Below, piece after piece: positions 44,567 to 53,492 of a DNA stretch of 64,000 nucleotides; within the stretch, counting starts at the first letter, position 1; every line of letters begins with the position of its first letter. The notes below the pieces were generated by a model. That model had not been told where the DNA came from, did not search any database, and saw only the letters and a program-made list of their open reading frames with translations. A program made the position numbers and the translations under genes. This DNA comes from CAYNUJ01 sp964573255 (GTDB lineage: Bacteria > Bacteroidota > Ignavibacteria > Ignavibacteriales > Melioribacteraceae). The stretch spans positions 11,322 to 75,321 of the forward strand of contig CAZNJB010000013.1 in NCBI GenBank assembly GCA_964573255.1, in the 5' to 3' direction.

Positions 44567-47371
44567 ATGAAAATTAGAAATCTCTTCTTTGTATTTATCT
44601 TTATTTCATTAGGATTATTTGCACAGGAAGTCTCCCAAACTTTTATTTCTTTAAAGAATACAGGTGTGGAAGAATTCCTCAAAAAATATCCGGAATATGA
44701 CGGCCGCGGAACAATTGTAATGATATTGGATACCGGCGTTGACGGCGGGGTTGAAGGTTTATTAAAAACATCCACCGGTGAAATTAAGGTTATTGATGTT
44801 CAGGATTTTACAGGTGAGGGAGATATTGCCCTTCAAGAAGCAGAAATTGACGACGAAGACGGTAAATATTTTTTCATTAGCGATGACGAACAAATAAAGG
44901 TTTTTGGCGCTGATAAACTTCCGTTAAAATCTGTGGACGACAAATATTTAATTGGTCAAATTACCGAAAAACTTTGGCTTAATAGCAGTGCGGGAACCGT
45001 TGATGTAAACGGTAACGGAACTGAAGATGACAAATTTGCTGTCGTTACTTTTCTTACCGAAAATAACGGTGAAAAATATTGGGTGGCATTTTTTGATACA
45101 GACGCCGACGGCGATTTATCAGATGAAAAACCACTTAGAGATTACAAGGTAAATAAGGAATCCTTTATTATACCTAACGAAAGTGGTCTTACTAATTTTC
45201 TTTTCGGAATAAATATTTTCCCTGACGAGAAGAGAATTTCGTTGCATTTTGACGATGGTGCACACGGAACTCACTGTGCAGGCATTGCAACCGGAAATAA
45301 TATTGGCAATAGTGGTTTTCATGGAGTTGCTCCGGGTGCTTATGTAATGAGCCTTAAACTTGGTAATAATAATTTTAGCGGCGGGGCTACCGTTAGCGAA
45401 AGCATGAAAAAGGCTTATTTATACGCTGATAAAATTTCAAAGGAAAGAGAAGAACCATGCATAATCAATATGAGTTTCGGTATCGGTTCCGAAATTGAAG
45501 GCAGAGCGGATATGGAATTATTCTTGGACGAATTGGTTAAAAACAATCCTTATCTATACATCTGCACATCAAACGGAAACGAAGGTCCGGGAATATCAAC
45601 TACAGGTCTGCCAGCTGCTTCCTCATCAGTATTTTCGAGCGGTGCGGTTCTTGCACAAGAAGTTGGTCAGGACCTTTACGGCGCACCTTTAAATAGGGAT
45701 ATAATTTTACACTTCTCTTCACGAGGCGGAGAAGTTTCCAAACCGGATGTCGTTTCTCCGGGCGCAGCAACTTCAACTGTGCCAAACTGGACGGGCGGAG
45801 ATCGATTCTGGGGAACTTCAATGGCTTCGCCTTATTCTGCAGGTGTTATGAGTTTATTACTCAGTGCGATGAAAGCCGAATTCCCGGATGTAAAAATTCC
45901 TTCGCTATTCTTGTACAGAGTAATCAGAGAAAGCGCTGTACCGATGGAAGGCTACACTCATCTCGATCAAGGCGGCGGATTAATTAATGTTATGAACGCT
46001 TACAATCTCCTTAAAAAATATATCAAAGCAGGAGAAATAAAGAAATTTGAGACTTATACTGTTTCTGCTTTTGCTCCCAATATGCCAGATAAAACAGCGC
46101 CAAACATTTATATTCGCAACGGTTCTTACTTAACCGGAAATGAAACTTTCACTTTTAGAATTACGAGAAATAACTTCATCAATAAGAAAAAATTCTACAG
46201 ATTATATAAATTAGAAAGTGATGCCGATTGGCTGAAACCTATTCAAAAATCCACTTATATCCGTAATAATCAACAAGCAATGGTTAATGTAAAAATTGAC
46301 CGGGAAATGTTGAATCAACCCGGGTTATATAACGGTAAAATAACCGCTTACAGAAAAGGTACACATATACCTGAATTCGAAATGATGGTTACTATTGTAA
46401 TTCCACAGGAATTTAATACAACAAATGAATACAGAATGGATTATCATTTTGAAAAGTTAGAACCCGGAATGCATGAAAGAATTTTCTTGAATATTCCTGC
46501 TGGAGCTTCTTCAATGAAAATTAAAATGTCTTCTGAGAAAAACACTTACACACAAGCATGGTATTTCTTACATGCACCGGACGGACGACAAATATCGATG
46601 AATTTCTTAAACTCCGAAAAAGAAGAAAGTGAAAACGAAAGCTTCTTTTACAATTTGGAAGCGGGAGTTTACGAACTTGATGTTTTGGGGTATTACAGAG
46701 CAAAGAATGTTTCTACCTTCGATATGTCGGTCGAATTCATTGGAGTTACCCGCACCGATTCGAAAGTTCTTACAAAGAATGATAATACAATTGATGTAGT
46801 CAATTATTTTAACATTCAAAAGAATTATCAATTGGAAGGTGAATTATTAGGGTATGAAAAGGAATACAGAATTGAACTTGAAAATACAGACGTTTATAAT
46901 ATTCCTTTCGTTCTGAGAAAGAACGAAGCAATGAAGTCTTTTGAAGTTAAAATAAGTAAAGAAGATTTCAATAAAACTACTGACTTTGCGGTTCAGATTT
47001 ATGACAAAGAAGGAAATGCTATAAGCAAAACAGGTTTGAGCTACGATAGCGAAGTTCTTTCAATAAGAAATACTTTCAATGCCGACAGCGTTGAATTACG
47101 TTTGGAACTTCGTCCGGCATTTGCCAACGCTCCAAGTAAAATGTCAATAAAAGTAATTGAACAGACTAAATTTAAAAATTCTCAGGACTTAAAAGTAACA
47201 GACAATGGTTCTAAACGAACTACATTTTATCCTTCGGAAGTGCGTCAGTTAAAAGTTGATTTCTCTAAACCGGATGAATTCATTCCGGCTGATGCAAAAC
47301 CGTTTGGTTTTATTTATTTAAAGAAAAACTCGAACACAGAAGTTGAATTTCCGATTTACTTTAAAATCTAA
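44567..47371 (+). CDS. Secreted tripeptidyl-peptidase II-like subtilase
   Basis: This 934-residue S8 serine peptidase has a signal peptide (residues 1-20). The catalytic triad is Asp55 in ILDTGVDGG, His233 in HGTHCAG and Ser418 in GTSMASP. The unusually long insert between Asp and His (about 180 residues, with TEKLWLNSSAGTVDVNGNG) and the large C-terminal beta-rich region of about 500 residues are features of tripeptidyl-peptidase II rather than of ordinary subtilisins. It should cut tripeptides from protein N-termini outside the cytoplasm. The OPT transporter gene starts 11 bases after its stop, so the pair likely digests and imports oligopeptides. Confidence 0.9.
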   Translation: MKIRNLFFVFIFISLGLFAQEVSQTFISLKNTGVEEFLKKYPEYDGRGTIVMILDTGVDGGVEGLLKTSTGEIKVIDVQDFTGEGDIALQEAEIDDEDGKYFFISDDEQIKVFGADKLPLKSVDDKYLIGQITEKLWLNSSAGTVDVNGNGTEDDKFAVVTFLTENNGEKYWVAFFDTDADGDLSDEKPLRDYKVNKESFIIPNESGLTNFLFGINIFPDEKRISLHFDDGAHGTHCAGIATGNNIGNSGFHGVAPGAYVMSLKLGNNNFSGGATVSESMKKAYLYADKISKEREEPCIINMSFGIGSEIEGRADMELFLDELVKNNPYLYICTSNGNEGPGISTTGLPAASSSVFSSGAVLAQEVGQDLYGAPLNRDIILHFSSRGGEVSKPDVVSPGAATSTVPNWTGGDRFWGTSMASPYSAGVMSLLLSAMKAEFPDVKIPSLFLYRVIRESAVPMEGYTHLDQGGGLINVMNAYNLLKKYIKAGEIKKFETYTVSAFAPNMPDKTAPNIYIRNGSYLTGNETFTFRITRNNFINKKKFYRLYKLESDADWLKPIQKSTYIRNNQQAMVNVKIDREMLNQPGLYNGKITAYRKGTHIPEFEMMVTIVIPQEFNTTNEYRMDYHFEKLEPGMHERIFLNIPAGASSMKIKMSSEKNTYTQAWYFLHAPDGRQISMNFLNSEKEESENESFFYNLEAGVYELDVLGYYRAKNVSTFDMSVEFIGVTRTDSKVLTKNDNTIDVVNYFNIQKNYQLEGELLGYEKEYRIELENTDVYNIPFVLRKNEAMKSFEVKISKEDFNKTTDFAVQIYDKEGNAISKTGLSYDSEVLSIRNTFNADSVELRLELRPAFANAPSKMSIKVIEQTKFKNSQDLKVTDNGSKRTTFYPSEVRQLKVDFSKPDEFIPADAKPFGFIYLKKNSNTEVEFPIYFKI

Positions 47372-47382
47372 GGGAGATATGT

Positions 47383-49365
47383 ATGAGTGAACACGAAGTT
47401 GTAAAAAACGGAGCCGGATTACCCGACAACGCATATAGCGAACTTAAACCCGGCGAAAAATATGTCCCGGTTATGCTGCCCGAAAAAACTTATCCCGAAG
47501 TTAACCTTTGGTCGGTACTTTGGGGATTGCTTATGGCAATACTTTTTTCGGGTGCTGCAGCATATCTGGGACTAAAAATAGGGCAGGTATTCGAAGCGGC
47601 CATTCCTATTGCAATAATAGCAGTAGGACTTTCAACAGCATTCAACAGAAAATTGGCACTCGGTGAAAATGTAATTATTCAATCTATCGGTGCTTCTTCC
47701 GGTGCAGTTGTTGCCGGTGCAATTTTCACTATACCAGCTCTATATATTCTCGATTTACAAGCAGAATTCTTCCAAGTATTTATGGCTTCAATGCTCGGTG
47801 GATTTTTGGGGATTCTTTTCTTGATACCGTTCAGAAAATATTTCGTTGCTGAAATGCACGGTAAATTCCCCTTCCCTGAAGCTACGGCAACTACCGAAGT
47901 ATTGGTTGCAGGTGAAAAGGGAGGTAAACAAGCCATCGTACTTATCACAAGCGGTTTAATAGGCGGTGTGTACGATTTCATTATCGCTACTTTCGGTTGG
48001 TGGGGAGAAGTATTTTCTACCCGAGTAGTAGAAATAGGAGAAACTATTGCAAACAAATTCAAACTCGTCTTTAAAATAAATGTCGGTGCCGCTGTTATGG
48101 GCTTGGGATATATTGTCGGATTAAAATATGCCGCAATTATTGCCGCAGGTTCTTTCGTAGCGTGGTTTGTTATTATACCGATATTTGCTTATTTAGGCGA
48201 TGTAATAACAATGCCGATTGGTGCTAATGTTACAATGCTAATTAAAGACATGTCCGCAGAGCAGATATTCAGCAATTATGTGCGACATATTGGAATTGGT
48301 GGAATTGCAATGGCCGGTTTAATCGGAATTGTACGTTCCTCCGGTATTATAAAATCTGCCGTTTCCCTCGGGGTCAAAGAGATATTCGAAAAGAAATCGG
48401 GGAATAATAATTTAAGAACACAACGCGATCTTCCGATGAGCATTATAGCTATCGGTATTCTCGTTGTTGCTTTGATTGTATTTGTTTTCTTCCAATTCGG
48501 CGTTGTAGAAAACTTTGTACATGCGCTGGTTGGCTTATTAATCGTAATGATAATTTCGTTCCTATTTACAACTGTTGCAGCAAACGCTATTGCAATTGTA
48601 GGAACCAACCCTGTTTCGGGCATGACACTAATGACACTTATCCTTTCCTCACTGGTACTTGTTTCAGTCGGTCTTTCAGGTCCTGCCGGGATGGTATCAG
48701 CGCTCATAATAGGCGGAGTTGTTTGTACCGCACTATCGGTTGCAGGAGCATTCATAACTGATTTGAAAATCGGTTATTGGCTTGGTTCTTCGCCTTATAA
48801 ACAGGAAGGCTGGAAATTTTTAGGAACAGCCGTTTCAGCAGCTACCGTAGCGTGGGTAATTTTAATATTAAACGAAACATACGGTTTTGTTGGAGAAGGC
48901 TCATTGGTAGCGCCTCAAGCTAACGCAATGGCAGCTGTAATTAAACCTTTGATGTCCAATCAGCCTGCACCTTGGTTAATGTACGTTGCAGGTATGTTAA
49001 TGGCTTTAATCCTTACTATGATTAATGTTCCCGCTCTTGCTTTTGCATTGGGTATGTATATTCCGCTCGAATTAAACACTCCAATTTTAGTTGGCGGATT
49101 AATCGCTCACTTTGTTTCGACCAGAAGCAAAGACGAAGCTTTAAATAAAGCGCGTAAAGAACGAGGAACTTTGATTGCTTCCGGATTCATTGCCGGAGGT
49201 GCACTAATGGGTGTTATTTCTGCTATTCTTCGTTATTTCAATTTTAATTGGATAAACAAGGAATGGTACGAATCTCATTCAGCCGAAATTCTCGGTTTAA
49301 TTATGTTTGCTCTAATTTGTTTTTATATGATTTGGGATTCTTTAAGAGCTCAAAAAGAAGAATAA
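47383..49365 (+). CDS. OPT family oligopeptide transporter
   Basis: This 660-residue inner-membrane protein has about 14-16 hydrophobic spans and belongs to the oligopeptide transporter (OPT/YSL) family. Characteristic segments are YPEVNLWSVLWGLLMAILFS near the N-terminus, QSIGASSGAVVAGAIFTIPA, and FPFPEATATTEVLVAGEKGG in the first half, with VGTNPVSGMTLMTLIL in the second. Family members couple uptake of short peptides or peptide-metal chelates to protons. It is directly downstream of the TPP II-like peptidase, with GGAG in the 11-base gap, and ends in a strong terminator. Confidence 0.93.
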   Translation: MSEHEVVKNGAGLPDNAYSELKPGEKYVPVMLPEKTYPEVNLWSVLWGLLMAILFSGAAAYLGLKIGQVFEAAIPIAIIAVGLSTAFNRKLALGENVIIQSIGASSGAVVAGAIFTIPALYILDLQAEFFQVFMASMLGGFLGILFLIPFRKYFVAEMHGKFPFPEATATTEVLVAGEKGGKQAIVLITSGLIGGVYDFIIATFGWWGEVFSTRVVEIGETIANKFKLVFKINVGAAVMGLGYIVGLKYAAIIAAGSFVAWFVIIPIFAYLGDVITMPIGANVTMLIKDMSAEQIFSNYVRHIGIGGIAMAGLIGIVRSSGIIKSAVSLGVKEIFEKKSGNNNLRTQRDLPMSIIAIGILVVALIVFVFFQFGVVENFVHALVGLLIVMIISFLFTTVAANAIAIVGTNPVSGMTLMTLILSSLVLVSVGLSGPAGMVSALIIGGVVCTALSVAGAFITDLKIGYWLGSSPYKQEGWKFLGTAVSAATVAWVILILNETYGFVGEGSLVAPQANAMAAVIKPLMSNQPAPWLMYVAGMLMALILTMINVPALAFALGMYIPLELNTPILVGGLIAHFVSTRSKDEALNKARKERGTLIASGFIAGGALMGVISAILRYFNFNWINKEWYESHSAEILGLIMFALICFYMIWDSLRAQKEE

Positions 49366-49389
49366 GAATTTTAACCATCCATTTTTTAG

Positions 49390-49422
49390 CAGCCGTACAC
49401 TAATTGTACGGCTGTTTTGTTT
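49390..49422 (+). terminator. Rho-independent terminator of the peptidase-OPT operon
   Basis: CAGCCGTAC and GTACGGCTG form a perfect 9-bp stem with a 7-base loop, followed by TTTTGTTTT, 24 bases after the OPT stop. Confidence 0.9.
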
Positions 49423-49622
49423 TAAACCTTGTAAACCATCAATGAAGGAAATATGCGAACACATTTCTTCGGTGGGGAATCACTCAAAAAATTTTTCCAA
49501 TCCAAAATGTGTTCTTAATCGATTTGCAATAGAGCTGTCAACATTGAGAAATTTGGGTTTAAATTAATTTATTTCCATTTTTGTTTATTATTTGCTCACA
49601 CTTTTAATATTGGAGTATATTG

Positions 49623-50759
49623 ATGAATATTGAGAAAATCAGAAGTGAATTTGAATATCTGAAAACCGGAAAAATTTATTTCAATCATGCTTCAATCGGT
49701 CCTTTACCAAGTAAGACGGTGAAAGCGGTCGAAGAATATTTAACCCAAAGAAGTGCTGGCGAAATAAATATTTTTAAGGATTATTTATCCGTTGAAAAAA
49801 AGGCAAAAGAAAAACTTTCCGAACTTATTGGTTGCAGCGTTAACAGAATTGCTTGGAGCGATAATGTCGGAAACAGTATGAGTCTGCTGGCCCAAGGCTT
49901 ACAATGGAAAACTGGTGATAGAATAATATTCAACAATATCGAATTCCCTTCGAATGTCTATCCTTTTATGAATTTAAGAAGTGAAGGGGTTGAAATTGAT
50001 TTTGTTGACGCTTCGGACGGAATAGTTCGTGTTGAAGAATATGAAAAATTAATAACTCCCAAAACAAAATTGATATCGATCAGTCTAGTTCAATTTCTTT
50101 CAGGTTACAGAACCGATGTTAAAGCTTTGAGTGATATTTGCCATCGAAACGGAATTGTATTGGCAGTCGATACAATTCAAGCTTGCGGTACGATGAAAAT
50201 TGAAGCTGAAAATTGGGGAATTGATTTCTTATCCGGCGGAACACAAAAATGGTTGCTTGGACTTGAAGGATTATCCTACTTATATATTTCTGAAGAATTA
50301 CAAAACAGAATAAAACAGAGGAACGTGGGTTGGGGTTCGGTGGAAAATGCGTGGGAATTACTCGATTACGAATTAAAATTCCCTTCATCCGCAAGGCGTT
50401 TTCAGGGCGGTACTCCTAATTCCGTTGGAATATTTGCGGCTAATTCTTCCTTCACCCTCTTTGTGGAAAACGGAATTGAAAACATTGAAAAGAGAATTAA
50501 GGAAAATTCGAGATATTTAATAAATAAGTTGGCCGAGATAGGTTTCTCCCCTATTTTACTAAATGTAGATGACTCACACCTTGCAGGGATAGTCACATTC
50601 GACGCTCAGAACGCCGAAGCAATAAAAAACGAATTGTTAAAAAAGAATATGATAGTTGAAGTCCGTGTCGGAAAAATCAGGATATCGCCCCATTTTTATA
50701 ACACTAAAGAAGAAATTGACGCTGTTGTGGATGCAATCGGAGAATTAAAAAATGTCTGA
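49623..50759 (+). CDS. Class V aminotransferase (cysteine desulfurase/epimerase-like)
   Basis: This 378-residue PLP enzyme of fold type I, class V, has the N-terminal FNHASIGPLP motif, the PLP-contacting Asp183 in AVDTIQACG and the Schiff-base Lys209 in GGTQKWLLGLEG. The RRFQGGTPNSVGIFA segment is the usual second conserved block. The family includes isopenicillin-N epimerase-like, kynureninase-like and cysteine desulfurase-like enzymes; no catalytic loop Cys typical of desulfurases stands out. A TTG sits directly before the ATG at 49623, but GGAG 8 bases upstream supports the ATG. It overlaps nnrE by 8 bases. Confidence 0.85.
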   Translation: MNIEKIRSEFEYLKTGKIYFNHASIGPLPSKTVKAVEEYLTQRSAGEINIFKDYLSVEKKAKEKLSELIGCSVNRIAWSDNVGNSMSLLAQGLQWKTGDRIIFNNIEFPSNVYPFMNLRSEGVEIDFVDASDGIVRVEEYEKLITPKTKLISISLVQFLSGYRTDVKALSDICHRNGIVLAVDTIQACGTMKIEAENWGIDFLSGGTQKWLLGLEGLSYLYISEELQNRIKQRNVGWGSVENAWELLDYELKFPSSARRFQGGTPNSVGIFAANSSFTLFVENGIENIEKRIKENSRYLINKLAEIGFSPILLNVDDSHLAGIVTFDAQNAEAIKNELLKKNMIVEVRVGKIRISPHFYNTKEEIDAVVDAIGELKNV

Positions 50760-51477
50760 ATTTATCACAGATACGGGAATTAAAATAAACGGAATTACCG
50801 CTGAAGAAATGCGGAGAATAGATCGAATTGCAGTAGAAAATAATTCACCCAATTTATTTCAGATGATGGAAAATGCAGGAAGGAATTTAGCCCTGTTAAT
50901 AATTGAAACAGCAGGTAAAAATTGGAGGGATAAAAGAATTTTAGTCTTGGCAGGTAAAGGAGGAAACGGCGGAGGTGGGATTTGCGCTGCAAGGCATCTG
51001 GCTAATAGAAACATGAAAATCAACTTATACCTGCTTGAAGAAAATGGACTGAAAGGCGTTCCGTTAATTCAATACAATCTTTTCAGAAAGACTAACCGTG
51101 CTACGATTGAATCTTTAAAGATTAATAATAAGTATGATATAATTATTGACGCAATGATAGGTTACAATTTGAACAGGCAGCCGTCAGATAAATATTTACA
51201 AGCAATTGAATTCACCAACGCTTCCGGTTCAATTGTTATTTCATTGGATATTCCGACCGGAATAAATTCAACTACGGGAGATGACTACGGAATATTTGTC
51301 AATGCTGATTTGACTCTGACACTGGCTTATCCCAAGACAGGACTGAAGAAAAATAATTGCGGTAATCCGTTTTTAGGAGATATTGGAATTCCCGCATCCG
51401 TCTATGCCGAAGCGGAAATTAAATTTGTAAACCCCTTCGATAATAGATGGATAGTCCCTATACAACCGCTTCAATAA
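50752..51477 (+). CDS. nnrE: NAD(P)H-hydrate epimerase (YjeF N-terminal type)
   Basis: This 241-residue protein is the YjeF_N domain that epimerises damaged R-NAD(P)H hydrate so that the S-specific dehydratase can repair it. Motifs are MRRIDRIAVE at the N-terminus, the nucleotide loop VLAGKGGNGGGGICAARHL, IIDAMIGYNL with the catalytic Asp, and SLDIPTGINSTTG. In many bacteria it is fused to the dehydratase NnrD; here it is a single domain, and nnrD is not in the window. It overlaps the aminotransferase gene by 8 bases, so the two are co-translated. Confidence 0.88.
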   Translation: MSEFITDTGIKINGITAEEMRRIDRIAVENNSPNLFQMMENAGRNLALLIIETAGKNWRDKRILVLAGKGGNGGGGICAARHLANRNMKINLYLLEENGLKGVPLIQYNLFRKTNRATIESLKINNKYDIIIDAMIGYNLNRQPSDKYLQAIEFTNASGSIVISLDIPTGINSTTGDDYGIFVNADLTLTLAYPKTGLKKNNCGNPFLGDIGIPASVYAEAEIKFVNPFDNRWIVPIQPLQ

Positions 51478-51983
51478 TTATATTATCCGAATTATTCTTT
51501 CGAAAAAACCGAATTCATAAACGTCCCCCCGATAAACCGAGGTTAAGCCCTTGTTATGGCTGAGTAACGTTTTCTATCCGTTTTGTTCTATTGCATAACT
51601 TTAGTTCAATTAAGTTGAAAAACTATTTTAACAGCATCATCTTTTTTGTAATTGAAAAATCGCCAATTGTCATTCTATAATAGTATACTCCGCTTGGCAA
51701 ATCGCCTGCATCGAAAGTAACTGAATAATCACCTGCCATTTTCTGTTCGTTTACAATTGTTTTTCCCGAGAAGATTAAAAAAAATCTCCGCGTTCTTATT
51801 ATAATTCTTTATTTATAGAAGAAGATAAAAAAAATAATCTAATTAATCAGTGCAAAAAACGGGTATAATAAGTAAAAGGAGCAAGGTTCCTAAAAAATAT
51901 TTATTCAACAATTAAGAAACCGGATTCAAATATTATATTTATTATGATTATTTTTACTATAAGAATCATAGAATACAAAACAG
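51478..51983. other. Intergenic region with decayed T9SS sorting domain
   Basis: This 506-base gap has no intact gene. Its middle holds a relic of a T9SS C-terminal domain on the minus strand, listed separately. The last 180 bases before meaB are AT-rich and probably hold its promoter, but no clear element was found. Confidence 0.6.
51623..51790 (-). pseudogene. Remnant of a type IX secretion C-terminal sorting domain
   Basis: Reading from about 51790 down to a TAG at 51623-51625 gives a run that includes KTIVNEQKMAGDYSVTF, then DAGDLPSGVYYYRM and ends ITKKMMLLK-stop. This is the end of a type A sorting domain, nearly superimposable on the end of the protein at 61024-61965 (DANDLPSGTYIYKL ... 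DTKKMLLIK). Upstream, NLLGK, which should directly precede this in such domains, is in another frame, so a frameshift is present and no coding continuation exists. It is the tail of a lost secreted protein. Confidence 0.85.
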
Positions 51984-53096
51984 ATGAACGACGATAAATC
52001 ATATAAACCGGATTGGCAGCCAGAAGATGCGGGAGAAGAATTTGCCGTAAGAATTATAAAAGCTTCCGAATCAAAGAATGTCGTTAAGAACAAAAAAGTA
52101 AAGAGTAAAAAGTTCGATATTGACGAACTCTACAACGGTGTTCTAAAAAATGACCGGGTTGCACTTGCTAGAGCAATAACATTGATTGAAAGCAATGCTC
52201 CTAAGCATCACGCTGATTCTCAATTATTACTGACAAAATTACTACCGCATTCGGAAAAATCTTTACGCATTGGAATTACAGGCGTTCCCGGCGCCGGGAA
52301 AAGCACATTGATCGAAGCCTTGGGAATGCATTTAATCTCTAAAGGGATGAAAGTTGCTGTTCTTACAATTGATCCAAGCAGCAGTATATCCAAAGGAAGT
52401 ATACTGGGGGATAAAACGAGGATGGAACGATTATCCCGCGAACCCAATTGCTTTATACGCCCGTCTCCTTCCGGAGGAACTCTCGGTGGTGTTGCACGCA
52501 AAACAAGAGAAACGATTACAATGTGTGAAGCAGCCGGCTACGATGTTATTCTCATTGAAACAGTCGGAGTAGGACAAAGTGAAGTTGCTGTTAGGTCTAT
52601 GGTCGATTTTTTCCTCCTTGTCTTAATAGCAGGCGCAGGTGACGAGCTTCAAGGAATTAAAAAAGGAATAATAGAATTAACCGACTGCATTGCAATCAAT
52701 AAAGCAGACGGGGATAATGAAAAACGGGCGAATATTGCCAAGACTGATTACAAGAATGCTCTTCACTATTTACAACCTGCCACTAAAGGATGGACGCCTC
52801 AAGTAATAACTACTTCGGCATTATATAATAAAGGTATCACCGAACTTTGGGAAGTTGTTGAGTCTTTCAAGCAGTTAACAATAAAATCTGGTGTTTTTTA
52901 CGAAAGAAGAAAACAACAAGCTTTGGAATGGACTAATAATTTAATTAAAAATGGATTGACTGAATTTTTTTTCAATAATGATAAAATTAAATCAAAATTC
53001 GAAGACTTAAAGTCTGAAATAATTAACGGCAAAATACCGCCTACTACCGCCGCAGAGATTTTATTGAAAGAATTTAAAAATCTGTTAAGCAGATAA
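51984..53096 (+). CDS. meaB: MeaB/ArgK family GTPase chaperone
   Basis: This 370-residue G3E-type GTPase protects and loads adenosylcobalamin-dependent methylmalonyl-CoA mutase. The P-loop is GVPGAGKST (about residues 96-104), followed by VLTIDPSSSISKGSILGDKTRM, VILIETVGVGQSE (switch region) and the guanine-specificity NKAD. A basic, variable N-terminus of about 50 residues precedes the conserved helical part LARAITLIES. No mutase gene is in the window. Family members can also be labelled LAO/AO transport ATPase; the GTPase chaperone role is much better supported for this family. Confidence 0.93.
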   Translation: MNDDKSYKPDWQPEDAGEEFAVRIIKASESKNVVKNKKVKSKKFDIDELYNGVLKNDRVALARAITLIESNAPKHHADSQLLLTKLLPHSEKSLRIGITGVPGAGKSTLIEALGMHLISKGMKVAVLTIDPSSSISKGSILGDKTRMERLSREPNCFIRPSPSGGTLGGVARKTRETITMCEAAGYDVILIETVGVGQSEVAVRSMVDFFLLVLIAGAGDELQGIKKGIIELTDCIAINKADGDNEKRANIAKTDYKNALHYLQPATKGWTPQVITTSALYNKGITELWEVVESFKQLTIKSGVFYERRKQQALEWTNNLIKNGLTEFFFNNDKIKSKFEDLKSEIINGKIPPTTAAEILLKEFKNLLSR

Positions 53097-53132
53097 AATC
53101 TTTACGACAAATTCTATCGAAGAAAAATTAAA

Positions 53133-53303
53133 TTAAATTTCTTCTAACTTAGGTAAAACTACAATTAAAAAAGTGGCTATCGGTCCAATGAAAATTGAGA
53201 CTAACCACCACAAAAATGCATTCCGGTTTTTTGATTGTGCTAAACCGGCATTAATTAGAGCTAAAGTGCCCCAGCCTACTACCCATCTACTGCCTTCGAA
53301 CAT
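53133..53303 (-). CDS. Small two-span membrane protein
   Basis: This 56-residue protein begins MFEGSRWVVGWGTLALINAG and continues through SKNRNAFLWWLVSIFIGP to a second hydrophobic stretch ATFLIVVLPKLEEI. Two membrane spans are likely. A strong AGGAGG lies 4 bases before the ATG at 53303, which is unusually good for this genome and argues for a real gene. It sits alone between meaB and the metallophosphoesterase, in a gap that otherwise has no gene. Family is not recognised. Confidence 0.75.
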   Translation of the reverse strand: MFEGSRWVVGWGTLALINAGLAQSKNRNAFLWWLVSIFIGPIATFLIVVLPKLEEI

Positions 53304-53492
53304 ATATCCTCCTTTAAGTTTATGTTCAAATACAAATTCAAGATAATAAAAAATTTACAAAATGGAAATTTACTCCCAAACAAATTCAATTAACTAAATG
53401 TTATAAACTTAGCGATAAAGGATGAAAATAAATTACTCAAATAATTTACGAATATCTCCATCCATTTTTTATGATTTTACTTAGTTTTTTAT

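Noticed and set aside
48276..48755. Open frame of 159 codons on the minus strand
   Set aside because: It is antisense to the OPT transporter and rich in Pro, Thr and Ile as expected from reversed membrane-protein codons.
49441..49566. Open frame of 41 codons before the aminotransferase gene
   Set aside because: There is no ribosome-binding site and the frame covers an inverted repeat; no protein features were seen.
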